Below are positions 8,607 through 19,117 of a DNA stretch of 64,000 nt, piece after piece (position 1 is the first letter of the stretch; every line of letters begins with the position of its first letter). The notes beneath the pieces were generated by a model. That model was not told the DNA's origin, ran no database searches, and saw only the letters and a program-made list of their open reading frames with translations. The stretch is taken from NCBI GenBank assembly GCA_965656715.1, contig CBFHLR010000004.1:56932-120931 (forward strand), given 5' to 3'. This DNA comes from Coraliomargarita sp965656715. Its GTDB lineage: Bacteria > Verrucomicrobiota > Verrucomicrobiia > Opitutales > Coraliomargaritaceae. Both the position numbers and the translations under genes were made by a program.

Positions 8607-9152
8607 ATGCCTTACATCAGCACAGCCTTACGCACACTAGTGCTCGCCTCGGCCGGCCTTGTAGCCATGGGCGTCGCACTCGCAGCGAAAGACCTCAAAA
8701 CAGACAGCCCGTTTTTGCCACCGGGATATAACACTCCAACAGCGGCACCAGCGCCCCCTCCTCCGCAAGTCAATGGCCCACTGGCCAAGCAATTGGAATT
8801 CAAAGGGCTCATCAATCTCGGTGGCACCTATCGCTTCAGTATCTTTAATAAGCAAACACAACGCAGTTATTGGCTCACTCAAGGTGAGAGCCAAGAAGGC
8901 ATCAGCATCAACAACTTCAACGCCGATTCGCAAAGTGTCGTCGTCTCCATGAATGGCCGCTCAGAGCAGCTCAGTTTGATGAGCGCCAGCGATGCCCCAC
9001 TCCCAGTGAAAACATCGATGCCGACACAACCAAGCAAAGCCACCGCATCCAAACAGCCGAATATTTTGCCTCCTGGCCTGCCAACCAACAACAATAACTC
9101 AAGTAGCAAAGTCCCACCTCGCCGCCGCGTCATCTTACCGAAAAAGAAGTAA
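8607..9152 (+). CDS. Secreted proline-rich protein, possible GspC/PilP-like secretin partner
   Basis: A 181-residue protein with a signal peptide or N-terminal anchor (LRTLVLASAGLVAMGVALA), a Pro/Ala linker, and a small beta domain at about residues 55-120 (LEFKGLINLGGTYRFSIFNK ... ISINNFNADSQSVVVSMNGR). That spacing (strand, short hairpin, hydrophobic strand, Asn-Gly-Arg turn, Leu-Ser-Leu) resembles the homology region of GspC or PilP, which docks to the secretin N0 domain. The tail is Asn/Ser-rich and ends in basic residues. It starts 26 bases after gspD, and no other GspC candidate is in the cluster, so a secretin-partner role is a reasonable inference but unproven. Confidence 0.5.
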   Translation: MPYISTALRTLVLASAGLVAMGVALAAKDLKTDSPFLPPGYNTPTAAPAPPPPQVNGPLAKQLEFKGLINLGGTYRFSIFNKQTQRSYWLTQGESQEGISINNFNADSQSVVVSMNGRSEQLSLMSASDAPLPVKTSMPTQPSKATASKQPNILPPGLPTNNNNSSSKVPPRRRVILPKKK

Positions 9153-9157
9153 AGTCG

Positions 9158-9248
9158 CACAGGCACATGTCCAGCGTAGCTCTCCAGCGAAGACGGGTGT
9201 TGCCTGTGTATCCTTAAGTTCGATCACACAGGCGAGACGCCTGTGCTA
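9158..9248. repeat. ACAGGC-type interspersed inverted repeat
   Basis: Two nested inverted segments containing CACAGGC...GCCTGTG, ending ACACAGGCGAGACGCCTGTG. Related copies lie at 42428-42491 and, in weaker form, inside 27863-27995. It lies between two convergent genes and could serve as a transcription end. Confidence 0.6.
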
Positions 9249-9320
9249 CATACAAAAAGCGCCGCTCCAGCCAAACGGCTGAAGAGGCGCTTCGAAAAAG
9301 AACGTGTTAGGCGAGCAAAT

Positions 9321-9533
9321 TTACTCGTCGTCGTAGCCAGGAATCTCGCCAGCGAGGTATTGCTCCATCAAGGGCCCCTCATCTGGAGTGATCACCGATT
9401 CATCGATTTCTTCACTGGAACCAGTTTGAGCTGCGGGTTCAGTCGATGCGCTAGCATCTGAATCAGAGTTTGAGCTGCAGCCTGCGAATAAACCCAAGGC
9501 AACGAGGAGTGTTAGTAGGTATGTGATCTTCAT
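9321..9533 (-). CDS. Small predicted lipoprotein
   Basis: A 70-residue protein starting MKITYLLTLLVALGLFAGC, a clear signal peptide with lipobox LFAG-C. The mature part is short, Ser/Asp/Glu-rich and acidic (SSNSDSDASAS; ESVITPDEGPLMEQYLAGE), with no recognisable domain. I chose the ATG at 9533 because it gives a canonical lipoprotein signal; a start 24 codons upstream would bury it. Function unknown. It is convergent with the preceding secretion genes and divergent from ppk1. Confidence 0.75.
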   Translation of the reverse strand: MKITYLLTLLVALGLFAGCSSNSDSDASASTEPAAQTGSSEEIDESVITPDEGPLMEQYLAGEIPGYDDE

Positions 9534-9730
9534 AATAGTAAAGGTGTGTGAAATAGCATCCGAATAATCCGTTATTTTGCAAATGGATCGGGCATTTTTC
9601 CTCATTTTTAACCGTTAAACCTGAATCGAGATTCGGAACCGTTCATTTGCGTCGATTTACGTGAATAGACTCAACGCATCATCGTGGCTATGATCATACA
9701 TTGAAGAGTCCTGATTGTAGGGTGGAGAGA

Positions 9731-9763
9731 AATTAACGTTAATTCATGTAAATTAACGGTTCA
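9731..9763. repeat. TTAACG word repeat upstream of ppk1
   Basis: Near-identical to 6421-6453 (AATTAACGTT at the start, AATTAACGGTTCA at the end). A diverged inverted copy lies at about 9637-9666. The rest of 9534-9833 holds no gene; it includes a hairpin-like stretch around 9788-9820. Confidence 0.6.
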
Positions 9764-9833
9764 AATTTCACGTTCCGACGCTTCGGTAGACTTGCCTTCG
9801 GTCGAAGCGACGATAAGTCTTAGCCAATAACTT

Positions 9834-12008
9834 TTGCAGCGTGTGACTAAATCGAATCCGAACAACTCCCGTTTCCCTTACTTTAACCGTGAGCTCTCAT
9901 GGCTAGCGTTCAACCGCCGTGTGCTCGAGCAGGCCGAATCAGCCGACTACCCGCTTTTAGAACGGATGAAGTTTCTCGCGTTCGTCAGCTCGAATCTGGA
10001 TGAATTTTTCGAAATTCGCGTCTCTGGCCTCATGCAGCAGGTCAAATCCGGCATCATCGAGCGCGGGCCCGACGGTCTGGGACCCAAAGAACAGATTCGC
10101 CGCATCCAGAGTATCGCCAAGCGTCTCGTCAGCGACCAGTATGACTGCTGGCACAAGCAAATCGTCCCCCAACTGGAGCAGTCTTCAATTCTCTTTCGTG
10201 GCTACGATGAGCTGACCCGCAACGAGAAGCGCTGGCTCAGTGAGTATTTCGAAGAGCAAATTTTTCCGGTCTTAACGCCACTCGCAATCGACCCCGCGCA
10301 CCCCTTTCCAAAATTAGCCAATAAGGCACTCTACATTCTGGCCTCAATCGCCGATGTCGACAAAGGCAAGTCCGAGCGCCGCATGGCCATCATCCCGGTG
10401 CCACGTATCCTGCCCCGAGTTGTCCGAATCGACGCGCCACGTCGCGGTAATCCGGAGGTCTATATATTCCTGAGTGACATTATCCAACGCTATGTAAGGC
10501 AGCTCTTCCCGGGCTACCGAGTGCACTCAGCGGTGCCCTTCCGTATTACTCGCAACAGCGATCTGTATTTCGATGAGGAAGAAGTTGAGAACCTACTCAA
10601 CAAACTCGAAGAAGAGCTCATGAACCGCGAAAAGGGAGCCGCCGTGCGCTTAGAAATCGCCAGCGGTGCCGACCCGGTGCTCATGCAGGATTTGCTCAAA
10701 TCAATCGACCTCGCCCCTGAGCACGCCTACACAATTGACGGCCCAATCAATTTTGCACGCATGATGAGCGCCTACGACTTGATTGATCGCCCCGAGCTCA
10801 AGTTTGCGCCGCAAATCCCCCACACCGAGCCCGAACTGGAAGCACCTGAGCGCCTGTTTGAGAACATCGCCAAGAAGGATTACTTGCTGCACCAGCCTTA
10901 CGACAGCTTTCAGCCCTTTGTCGACTTCATCCAGCGCGCCGCTCGCGACCCGAAGGTCTTTGCAATCAAACAAACACTCTACCGCACATCCGGCGACTCT
11001 CCAATTGTCGAGGCCCTGATGGAAGCCTCACGCAATGGCAAGCAAGTCACTGTTCTGGTCGAGATCAAAGCCCGCTTCGATGAGGCCAATAACATCCAAT
11101 GGGCGCGCCAGCTCGAAGACGTCGGCGTGCACGTGGTCTATGGTCTGGTTGGCCTAAAGACCCACTGTAAAACCTGCATGGTCGTGCGCCGTGAGGGCAA
11201 AGGCCTGAAGCGCTACTGCCACCTGGGAACCGGTAACTACAACCCGAAGACCGCCCGCCTTTACACCGACCTGAGCTACTTCACCGCCCGTGAGGATCTA
11301 ACCGAAGAAGTCGCCAACCTGTTTAACACGCTCACCGGTTTCTCGCTCACTCCCTCCTTCAAGAAACTGCTGGTCGCTCCTTTCAATCTGCATTCGTCGA
11401 TCCAAAAATACATTCAAGCTGAGGCCCGCAACACACGCGCAGGTAAGCCAGCACGTATTATTGTCCAGACCAATAGCTTGGTCGATCAAGAGACCATCGA
11501 TAACCTCTACCGCGCCTCACAAGCCGGCGTGAAGATAGATCTCATCGTGCGCGGCATATGCAACCTCGTGCCCGGCATCCGCGGCATCAGTGAGAACATC
11601 AAGGTGCGCAGTATCCTTGGCCGCTATCTCGAACACAGCCGCATCTTTTACTTTGAAAATAGCACTGGAGCCGAGCCGCACTTACTCGCGGGAAGTGCCG
11701 ACTGGATGCCACGTAATTTCTTCCGCCGCATTGAGTGCGTCTTCCCGGTCAAAGATCCAGGCATTCGCGAACGGCTGATCCACATTCTCGAAGTCTACCT
11801 CACCGATACCAAGAATGCGCGCTTCCTTCGCGCGAATGGCTCCTACACCAAGTCCAGCCGCAACCGCAAAGGCAACTCCTTGGTATCCGCTCAAAAACTG
11901 TTCCTCGAGGAGTCGGCCTACCGCAAGCAGGAGACGGACACCCGCCAAACGCAGGAAGACCATACTGACACGCCCAAAGTGCTCGTGCGTAAAGCACCGC
12001 CAAAGTAG
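9834..12008 (+). CDS. ppk1: Polyphosphate kinase 1
   Basis: A 724-residue PPK1, which reversibly transfers the gamma-phosphate of ATP to polyphosphate. The N-terminal domain starts FPYFNRELSWLAFNRRVLEQ and contains SSNLDEFFEIRVSGL. The active-site region has KQTLYRTSGDSPIVEAL, the phospho-histidine in HLGTGNYNPKTARLYTD (about residue 463) and a second conserved histidine in YLEHSRIFYFEN (about residue 601). All four family domains and a full length are present. The start is TTG at 9834, or GTG at 9843; neither has a clear ribosome-binding site. The C-terminal 50 residues are a variable basic extension. No exopolyphosphatase or pho gene is adjacent. Confidence 0.95.
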   Translation: MQRVTKSNPNNSRFPYFNRELSWLAFNRRVLEQAESADYPLLERMKFLAFVSSNLDEFFEIRVSGLMQQVKSGIIERGPDGLGPKEQIRRIQSIAKRLVSDQYDCWHKQIVPQLEQSSILFRGYDELTRNEKRWLSEYFEEQIFPVLTPLAIDPAHPFPKLANKALYILASIADVDKGKSERRMAIIPVPRILPRVVRIDAPRRGNPEVYIFLSDIIQRYVRQLFPGYRVHSAVPFRITRNSDLYFDEEEVENLLNKLEEELMNREKGAAVRLEIASGADPVLMQDLLKSIDLAPEHAYTIDGPINFARMMSAYDLIDRPELKFAPQIPHTEPELEAPERLFENIAKKDYLLHQPYDSFQPFVDFIQRAARDPKVFAIKQTLYRTSGDSPIVEALMEASRNGKQVTVLVEIKARFDEANNIQWARQLEDVGVHVVYGLVGLKTHCKTCMVVRREGKGLKRYCHLGTGNYNPKTARLYTDLSYFTAREDLTEEVANLFNTLTGFSLTPSFKKLLVAPFNLHSSIQKYIQAEARNTRAGKPARIIVQTNSLVDQETIDNLYRASQAGVKIDLIVRGICNLVPGIRGISENIKVRSILGRYLEHSRIFYFENSTGAEPHLLAGSADWMPRNFFRRIECVFPVKDPGIRERLIHILEVYLTDTKNARFLRANGSYTKSSRNRKGNSLVSAQKLFLEESAYRKQETDTRQTQEDHTDTPKVLVRKAPPK

Positions 12009-12020
12009 CAAAGCATAACT

Positions 12021-12093
12021 CCAAATCGAAATCCTCATCGCAATCGAAATCCCGAATACTTCGATTGCGATTTCGAATTGGATTTCGATGAGG
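12021..12093. repeat. ATCGAAATC word repeat, imperfect inverted arms
   Basis: Words ATCGAAATC and ATCGCAATCGAAATC occur on the left arm and in reverse complement on the right, around a short loop near 12055. The right arm runs into the ATG taken as the start of the next gene. Confidence 0.6.
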
Positions 12094-13152
12094 GTCCATG
12101 AGATCAGAATCTTGCCGAAACGCAAAACAGCCCGATCGCGTAAACGCGCAACACGGCGTAAGCCCACGCGACGCAAAACCAGAAGCAGCCACTCAATCAA
12201 GCCTTGGCTGATTGGACTTCTCCTGCTTGGCAGCATCATCGGCGCCTACTATTGGCTCATCGTGCGCCCTGCGCAGCTCAGCCTGCCGGCGGGCCGTGCC
12301 ATCGCGACGCCAACTGAGTTGCAGATCGCCCTCGCCCGCCAAGGTTGCTCACCCGGCTCGATCGACGGAGCTCCCGGCAGCCAAACCAAGCTCGCACTCA
12401 AAGCCTTCCAAACTCGACACGGCTTAGAGCCGACGGGAGCGCTGGACTCCGCCACGAGTCGCTACCTGAAAATCGAAGATCCTGTGTTCGCCGAGTTAGA
12501 GCTCACTCAAGCCGACTTTAAGCACATCGCGCCGAAACCACGGACTTGGCGTGAGCGCGAATTTCTCAACTCGATGGCGTATAACTCGATTCTCGAAATG
12601 GTCGCCGAGCACAGTCTCAGCGATCCGGATTACATCAAAGCCCTCAACCCAAACATCAACTGGAACGCGTTAAATGCCGGCACTCGAATCCGTGTGCCCT
12701 ATCTCAAGCCCTACGCGATCCCGCAGGGGCAAGCACAGTCGATCCAAATCCACCTCGCATTGCGCCAATTACAACTGCTCGACGCCGACGGAGCACTCTT
12801 GTTTCACTGCCCAGTCAGCATCGCCCGAAGAGTCGATAAGCGCCCCAGCGGCCAGCTACAGGTCAAAGTGCGTGTTGAAAACCCAAACTACACCTTCAAC
12901 CCCGCAATTCTAAAAAACACCGCCCAGCGCGAAGGTATCACAAGCAAGTTCATCATCCCTCCCGGCCCCAACAATCCCGTCGGCACCGTATGGATCGGGC
13001 TCAACCTTCCCAGCTATGGCATCCACGGCACGCCTGTGCCCGAACAAGTCGGACGCACCGAGTCCAGCGGCTGCTTCCGTCTGGCCAACTGGAACGCCGA
13101 AAGCCTAGTCCACGCCATCCACGACGGAATTCCTGTGTTCGTGAATCCCTAA
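12088..13152 (+). CDS. L,D-transpeptidase (YkuD) with peptidoglycan-binding domain
   Basis: A 354-residue cell-wall enzyme. A very basic N-terminus precedes one membrane segment (about residues 38-58, WLIGLLLLGSIIGAYYWLIV). Then come a peptidoglycan-binding domain (IALARQGCSPGSIDGAPGSQ; KAFQTRHGLEPTGALD), a LysM-like stretch (DYIKALNPNINWNALNAGTR) and a C-terminal YkuD domain with the catalytic motif GIHGTPVPEQVG ... SSGCFRLANW, the cysteine being at about residue 329. Such enzymes form 3-3 cross-links or attach proteins to peptidoglycan. The ATG at 12088 lies in a repeat; TTG at 12112 is an alternative start that keeps all domains. Confidence 0.88.
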   Translation: MRVHEIRILPKRKTARSRKRATRRKPTRRKTRSSHSIKPWLIGLLLLGSIIGAYYWLIVRPAQLSLPAGRAIATPTELQIALARQGCSPGSIDGAPGSQTKLALKAFQTRHGLEPTGALDSATSRYLKIEDPVFAELELTQADFKHIAPKPRTWREREFLNSMAYNSILEMVAEHSLSDPDYIKALNPNINWNALNAGTRIRVPYLKPYAIPQGQAQSIQIHLALRQLQLLDADGALLFHCPVSIARRVDKRPSGQLQVKVRVENPNYTFNPAILKNTAQREGITSKFIIPPGPNNPVGTVWIGLNLPSYGIHGTPVPEQVGRTESSGCFRLANWNAESLVHAIHDGIPVFVNP

Positions 13153-13213
13153 GGCTGCTAAAAAGAAACGACCTCCCTCACAAAAACCAGAAGGATCGCT
13201 TAAGAGAAGAAAG

Positions 13214-13262
13214 CTCCTCCCCTGCGAAGGGGAGGTGTCTTAGCTTGCTAAGACGGAGGGGT
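13214..13262. repeat. CTCCCC/GGGG palindromic repeat family B, intergenic copy
   Basis: First hairpin CTCCTCCCCTGCGAAGGGGAGG, second hairpin GTCTTAGCTTGCTAAGAC, then GGAGGGGT. The same plan is seen at 29251-29299 (inside pxpA), 51276-51326 and 59771-59845 (inside intI). It occupies part of the 300-base gap 13153-13453, in which I see no gene. Confidence 0.8.
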
Positions 13263-13453
13263 ATGATCAGGCCAAACTCTTTTCGAGAATCGGATGCGTG
13301 CCAATTCATAGGCGACAGCTTAAGCCTAATTCGCCAGTCAAGATTGCTTTTCCCGCCCATCAGCTGTCCTAATATATCACACATGCAACCCATAAGCCTT
13401 GCTGATTTTAAAAATAAAAGCATAAAGCTGAACTAATCCTAAAGCAAAATACT

Positions 13454-14956
<1,503 letters not shown>

Positions 14957-14975
14957 CTACTAGGATTCTAGACTT

Positions 14976-15030
14976 GGGCTACGCAGGAGACACCCCGCAA
15001 GGAACACTCTCCAGCGTAGCCCATTTTTTT
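14976..15030 (+). terminator. Rho-independent terminator after the carboxyltransferase gene
   Basis: Nine-base stem GGGCTACGC (14976-14984) / GCGTAGCCC (15014-15022) around a 29-base loop, followed by ATTTTTTT. Confidence 0.7.
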
Positions 15031-15123
15031 GCTCATCACTAAGGAGTGATTGAGCCGTATCTGAGTGTATACTCTCAATCAATTGATAATTCCGATCAAC
15101 TGCGCACCATAACGAGCAACCGA

Positions 15124-16344
15124 ATGGAACAGACACTACAAACAAGCGCTGGCCAAAAATTGATATTAGGCATCCAACACGTTTTTGCGATGTTCGGAGC
15201 GACCGTGTTAATGCCAGCACTGACGGGCATGGACCCAAGTGTTGCCCTACTCGCCGCCGGCATCGGAACCTTGATCTTTCACGGCGTGACGGGAGGCATT
15301 GTCCCAGTTTTTCTAGGATCCAGCTTTGCATTTATTGGCGCGATCAAGGCAGTTGCAGGAGAGGATGGCAGTCATCTACCTGAAGCACTCGGTGGCGTGA
15401 TTTGCGCGGGTCTCGTTTACATGCTCATGTCTTTAGTCGTCAAGTTGGGCGGTGCTCAGCTGATGAAACGCTTATTTCCAGCAGTCGTCACTGGCCCAGT
15501 GATTATGGTCATCGGCCTCTCGCTCGCACCCATTGGAGTCAGCATGGCATCCACTGATTGGCTACTGGCGATCGTTGCGATTGTTAGCATCATCGCAGTT
15601 TCCTGCTTCATGAAGGGCTTCTTCAAACTGGTGCCGATTCTCATTGGGATTTTTGCCGGCTATGCAGTGGCTGCACTTACAGGCAAGGTCGACTATTCGT
15701 CCATGCAGGCCTCGAGTAGCCTATTCATCGGAGCCGATAATTTCGTCACACCCAGCTTCCAACTCAACGCAATCCTTGCAATCATGCCGATCGCCATCGT
15801 TTCGGTCATGGAGCATATCGGAGACATCACCACCAACGGAGCTGTGGTAGGGAAAGACTTCTTCAAGAAGCCAGGCCTGCATCGCACACTATTGGGTGAC
15901 GGCTTAGCCACCATGGTGTCCGGCTTCATTGGCGGCCCCCCGAACACCACCTACTCTGAGAACACGGGCGTGCTGGCAGTTACCAAGAACTACAATCCAG
16001 CTATTATCCGCATTGCGGCGGTCTTCGCAATCCTCTTGGGGCTCTTCAGCCCGATCGGTGGTTTTCTACGAACGATCCCCGTCGCGGTCATGGGTGGCGT
16101 CAGCTTCATCCTCTTCGGTATGATCGCCTCGGTTGGCATCCGCACCATCGCTAACGCACAACTGGACTTCAATCGCAGCCGAAACCTGATCATCGTGGCG
16201 CTGATTCTCGTCTGCGGGCTTGGCGGAGTGAAACTTGCAATTGGTAACGTCACCATCGAAGGCATCGGCCTTGCTGCGCTTGTCGGCATGATCGCAAATG
16301 TTTTGCTACACGTCATCCTGCCAGACGACCCGGACAACGACTAA
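15124..16344 (+). CDS. uraA: Uracil/xanthine permease, NCS2 family
   Basis: A 406-residue, about 14-helix inner-membrane symporter. Family signatures are LGIQHVFAMFGATVLMP near the start, FLGSSFAFIGAI, and GPPNTTYSENTGVLAVTKNY with the substrate-binding glutamate. This TTYSENTG form is typical of UraA-type uracil permeases rather than the xanthine branch. I chose the ATG at 15124; an in-frame GTG at 15046 would add 26 polar residues. It is first in a four-gene nucleobase salvage run (permease, permease, hpt, Tsx-like channel). The 167 bases upstream hold a terminator but no purine-riboswitch core that I can recognise. Confidence 0.88.
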   Translation: MEQTLQTSAGQKLILGIQHVFAMFGATVLMPALTGMDPSVALLAAGIGTLIFHGVTGGIVPVFLGSSFAFIGAIKAVAGEDGSHLPEALGGVICAGLVYMLMSLVVKLGGAQLMKRLFPAVVTGPVIMVIGLSLAPIGVSMASTDWLLAIVAIVSIIAVSCFMKGFFKLVPILIGIFAGYAVAALTGKVDYSSMQASSSLFIGADNFVTPSFQLNAILAIMPIAIVSVMEHIGDITTNGAVVGKDFFKKPGLHRTLLGDGLATMVSGFIGGPPNTTYSENTGVLAVTKNYNPAIIRIAAVFAILLGLFSPIGGFLRTIPVAVMGGVSFILFGMIASVGIRTIANAQLDFNRSRNLIIVALILVCGLGGVKLAIGNVTIEGIGLAALVGMIANVLLHVILPDDPDND

Positions 16345-16363
16345 GCCGTTTCTAAAACAATAA

Positions 16364-17665
16364 ATGTCAAAAAAATTGGACATGTTTAAACTCAAGGAAA
16401 ACAACACGGACGTCCGCACAGAGGTGATCGGTGGTTTCACCACCTTCTTGACGATGGCCTACATCATCATCGTCAACCCGGACATGCTCAGCATGACCGG
16501 CATGGATAAGGGTGCGCTCATCACCGCGACCTGTTTAGCCGCAGCAATCGGCACCCTGCTCGTCGCCTTCCGGGCAAACGCGCCCTTCGCGATGGCTCCC
16601 GGCATGGGCTTGAACGCCTTCTTCACCTTCTCGCTAGTCATGGGAGAGCAAATCTCTTGGCAGACTGCACTCGGTGTCGTCTTCATTTCAGGTGTCGCAT
16701 TCCTCATCTTAACGCTACTCGGAATCAGGCAAAAAATCGTCAACGGCATTCCCTTGAGCCTACGCATCGCGACCGCCGCCGGTATCGGCCTCTTTATCGC
16801 CTTTATCGGACTCAAGAACCTTGGACTCGTAGTGGATAACCCTGCCACACTCGTGAGCCTGGGTGCAATCACGACTCCAGTCACCATCGGCCTGATCGCA
16901 CTGGCACTCATTGCGCTGCTTGAAGCAAAGAAAGTCAAAGGCTCCATCCTCATCGGTATTATCGCCGCAACGGTCGCAGGTATCATCGTCGGCGAAACTT
17001 CGGTGCCAGACGCGCTCATCTCGCTGCCCCCCTCCGTCGCACCGATTGCCGGTCAGCTCGATATCCTGAGTGCCTTTCAATGGGGCCTCATGGGGGCAAT
17101 CTTCTCGTTCATGTTCGTCGACCTGTTTGACTCGGTCGGAACGGTTGTCGCTTGTGCCTACGAAGCTGGCCAAGTCGAAGCAGACGGCTCGATCAAGAAA
17201 ATCGACAAGATCCTCGAAGCCGATGCGGTGGCCACAGTGGCGGGTTCGATCCTCGGAACGAGCACGACCACGACCTACATTGAATCCGCGTCCGGTATCG
17301 CTGACGGCGCACGCACCGGACTGGCCTCAGTCTGCACTGCAGGCCTCTTTATCCTGGCACTCTTCTTAGCCCCGATCATCAGCATCGTGCCCGCGTTCGC
17401 CACGGCACCGGCACTCATCATCGTCGGCTCACTGATGTTTAAGAACATTAGCAAAATCGACTTCTCAGACATCAAAATCGCGATACCTGCGTTCCTGACG
17501 ATGCTACTCATGCCACTCACATTCAGCATCGCAACGGGGCTGACCATCGGCTTTCTAGCATACATCCTCATCGCAATATTCAGCGGAGAACTCAAAAAGT
17601 TGCCCCCTGTCATGTGGGTCATCGGCTTACTCTCTGCGATCAACTTACTCATCTCTGCCCACTAA
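16364..17665 (+). CDS. Adenine/guanine/hypoxanthine permease, AzgA (PbuG) family
   Basis: A 433-residue purine permease with about 12-14 membrane helices. Hallmarks: EVIGGFTTFLTMAYIIIVNP, ANAPFAMAPGMGLNAFFTF, FMFVDLFDSVGTVVACAYEA and GTSTTTTYIESASGIADGAR. The last is the AzgA substrate motif and separates this family from UraA. The length is normal. It starts 19 bases after uraA and ends 26 bases before hpt, so the three are probably co-transcribed. It would import purine bases for the phosphoribosyltransferases encoded beside it. Confidence 0.9.
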   Translation: MSKKLDMFKLKENNTDVRTEVIGGFTTFLTMAYIIIVNPDMLSMTGMDKGALITATCLAAAIGTLLVAFRANAPFAMAPGMGLNAFFTFSLVMGEQISWQTALGVVFISGVAFLILTLLGIRQKIVNGIPLSLRIATAAGIGLFIAFIGLKNLGLVVDNPATLVSLGAITTPVTIGLIALALIALLEAKKVKGSILIGIIAATVAGIIVGETSVPDALISLPPSVAPIAGQLDILSAFQWGLMGAIFSFMFVDLFDSVGTVVACAYEAGQVEADGSIKKIDKILEADAVATVAGSILGTSTTTTYIESASGIADGARTGLASVCTAGLFILALFLAPIISIVPAFATAPALIIVGSLMFKNISKIDFSDIKIAIPAFLTMLLMPLTFSIATGLTIGFLAYILIAIFSGELKKLPPVMWVIGLLSAINLLISAH

Positions 17666-17691
17666 ACCCAAACCAATCAGGAGCACCTACC

Positions 17692-18234
17692 ATGGCTGAA
17701 CAAGGACTTGAAAAGATACTCTTCCCCCAAGCACAAATCGCTGAGATCGTCGAGCGACTCGGCAAAGAGATCACTGCACACTACCAAGACTCAGACAAAG
17801 AACTCATCGTCGTCGGCCTCTTACGTGGCTCCTTTGTGTTCATGGCCGATCTGGTGCGCGAGATTAAGCTACCCATGGTCACCGACTTCATGACGATCTC
17901 CAGCTATGGCGATGCGACCGAAAGCTCGGGCGACGTCAAGGTGGTCATGGACCTCGACGAGTCCATCCACGACCGCGATGTGCTACTCGTCGAAGACATT
18001 ATCGATACTGGGAACACCTTTAGCAAAGTCGTGCGTATGCTCGAAAGCCGCAAACCGGCTTCGCTCAAGATTTGCACCCTGCTCAACAAGCCATCCCGTC
18101 GAAAAGTCGAAGTCGACATCGATTTCTGCGGCGTCGACATTCCCGACGAATTCGTCTGCGGCTACGGGCTCGATTACGCTCAGAAGTTCCGCAACGTCCC
18201 CTACATCGGCATCTACGAAGGTCCCGTCGGCTAA
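17692..18234 (+). CDS. hpt: Hypoxanthine phosphoribosyltransferase
   Basis: A 180-residue type I phosphoribosyltransferase that converts hypoxanthine or guanine plus PRPP into IMP or GMP. It has the PRPP loop VLLVEDIIDTGNTF, the flexible-loop region DFMTISSYGDATESSG, and the base-binding end DFCGVDIPDEFVCGYGLDYA, typical of bacterial Hpt. The ATG at 17692 has a good AGGAG site seven bases upstream; an in-frame GTG inside the permease gene would add 26 spurious residues. Third gene in the salvage operon. Confidence 0.95.
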   Translation: MAEQGLEKILFPQAQIAEIVERLGKEITAHYQDSDKELIVVGLLRGSFVFMADLVREIKLPMVTDFMTISSYGDATESSGDVKVVMDLDESIHDRDVLLVEDIIDTGNTFSKVVRMLESRKPASLKICTLLNKPSRRKVEVDIDFCGVDIPDEFVCGYGLDYAQKFRNVPYIGIYEGPVG

Positions 18235-18246
18235 GCATTTTTTACA

Positions 18247-19035
18247 ATGACAACGAAGCAACAACTGATCACAGCGGCAAGCGCCGTCCTTTTAACCACA
18301 TCTGCATTTGCCGAAGACCCCGCTCCGGCAGAAGAGCAAGCAAAACTGCTGCTCTGGCAGGACAATAGCATCACCCTACTCGCAGGCCACAACTACGAGG
18401 TCGATCCGAGCACACAGCAGGCGATCACGCTTGAACACGCGAGCGGTTGGTCATTTGGCGATCTGTTCATTTTCGTCGATGGTATCCATTTCGATGGCGA
18501 CGAAGACGCCTTTGGTAACGAGCAAGTCTACTACGGTGAGTTTGCTCCACGCTTCAGTGCAGGAAAGATTTTCAACAAGGACCTTTCCTACGGAATCATC
18601 AAAGATGTGAACCTTGCAACGTGCTGGGAATTTGGCGAAACCATCGACAACAACTATCTGGTCGGTCCTGGTTTCGATTTGGATCTACCTGGCTTCGATT
18701 TCTTCCAGTTCAACATCTACCGCCGCTTTGACGACGGGCGAAGCGAGATGGACACCTACCAAATCACGACCGCATGGAAGTATACCTATCCAGTCGGCAA
18801 ATCGACCTTCGTATGCGACGGCTTCATGGACTGGGTGTTTGGCGATGGCACCGACCACATTCACTTTGTGCCACAGCTCAAGTTTGATGTCGGTGTGTTC
18901 GCTGGCATTGAGCCAATGAAACTATTCGCCGGCATCGAATACGATTACTGGAAGAACAAATATGGCATCAAAGACACCAGCGCGTTCGACACTGATCAGA
19001 ACACCTTCAGCTGGATCGTGAAATATCACTTCTAA
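18247..19035 (+). CDS. Tsx-like nucleoside-specific outer-membrane channel
   Basis: A 262-residue predicted beta-barrel. The signal peptide is ITAASAVLLTTSAFA. The mature part is rich in alternating aromatic/polar strands and ends in aromatic WIVKYHF, a typical outer-membrane barrel C-terminus. Segments such as GWSFGDLFIFVDGI, YGEFAPRFSAGKI and LFAGIEYDYWKNKYGI follow the Tsx pattern. Tsx channels take up nucleosides and deoxynucleosides. Its place 12 bases after hpt supports a role in delivering nucleosides to the salvage pathway. A terminator follows. Confidence 0.8.
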   Translation: MTTKQQLITAASAVLLTTSAFAEDPAPAEEQAKLLLWQDNSITLLAGHNYEVDPSTQQAITLEHASGWSFGDLFIFVDGIHFDGDEDAFGNEQVYYGEFAPRFSAGKIFNKDLSYGIIKDVNLATCWEFGETIDNNYLVGPGFDLDLPGFDFFQFNIYRRFDDGRSEMDTYQITTAWKYTYPVGKSTFVCDGFMDWVFGDGTDHIHFVPQLKFDVGVFAGIEPMKLFAGIEYDYWKNKYGIKDTSAFDTDQNTFSWIVKYHF

Positions 19036-19060
19036 GCGAAAGTATCTTCTTTCAAAATAT

Positions 19061-19092
19061 AGGGCGGGTTCCATATGGAGCCCGCCCTTCTT
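19061..19092. terminator. Terminator hairpin between convergent tsx-like gene and apt
   Basis: Stem AGGGCGGG / CCCGCCCT around TTCCATATGGAG, followed by TTCTTCATTTT on the plus strand; the minus-strand side also has a T/A-rich flank, so it may serve both directions. Confidence 0.75.
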
Positions 19093-19117
19093 CATTTTAA
19101 ATTCGACTGCTAGCACT

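Noticed and set aside
14957..15123. Purine or uracil riboswitch upstream of the permease genes
   Set aside because: Only a terminator hairpin for the preceding gene is visible; no conserved riboswitch core could be matched by eye.
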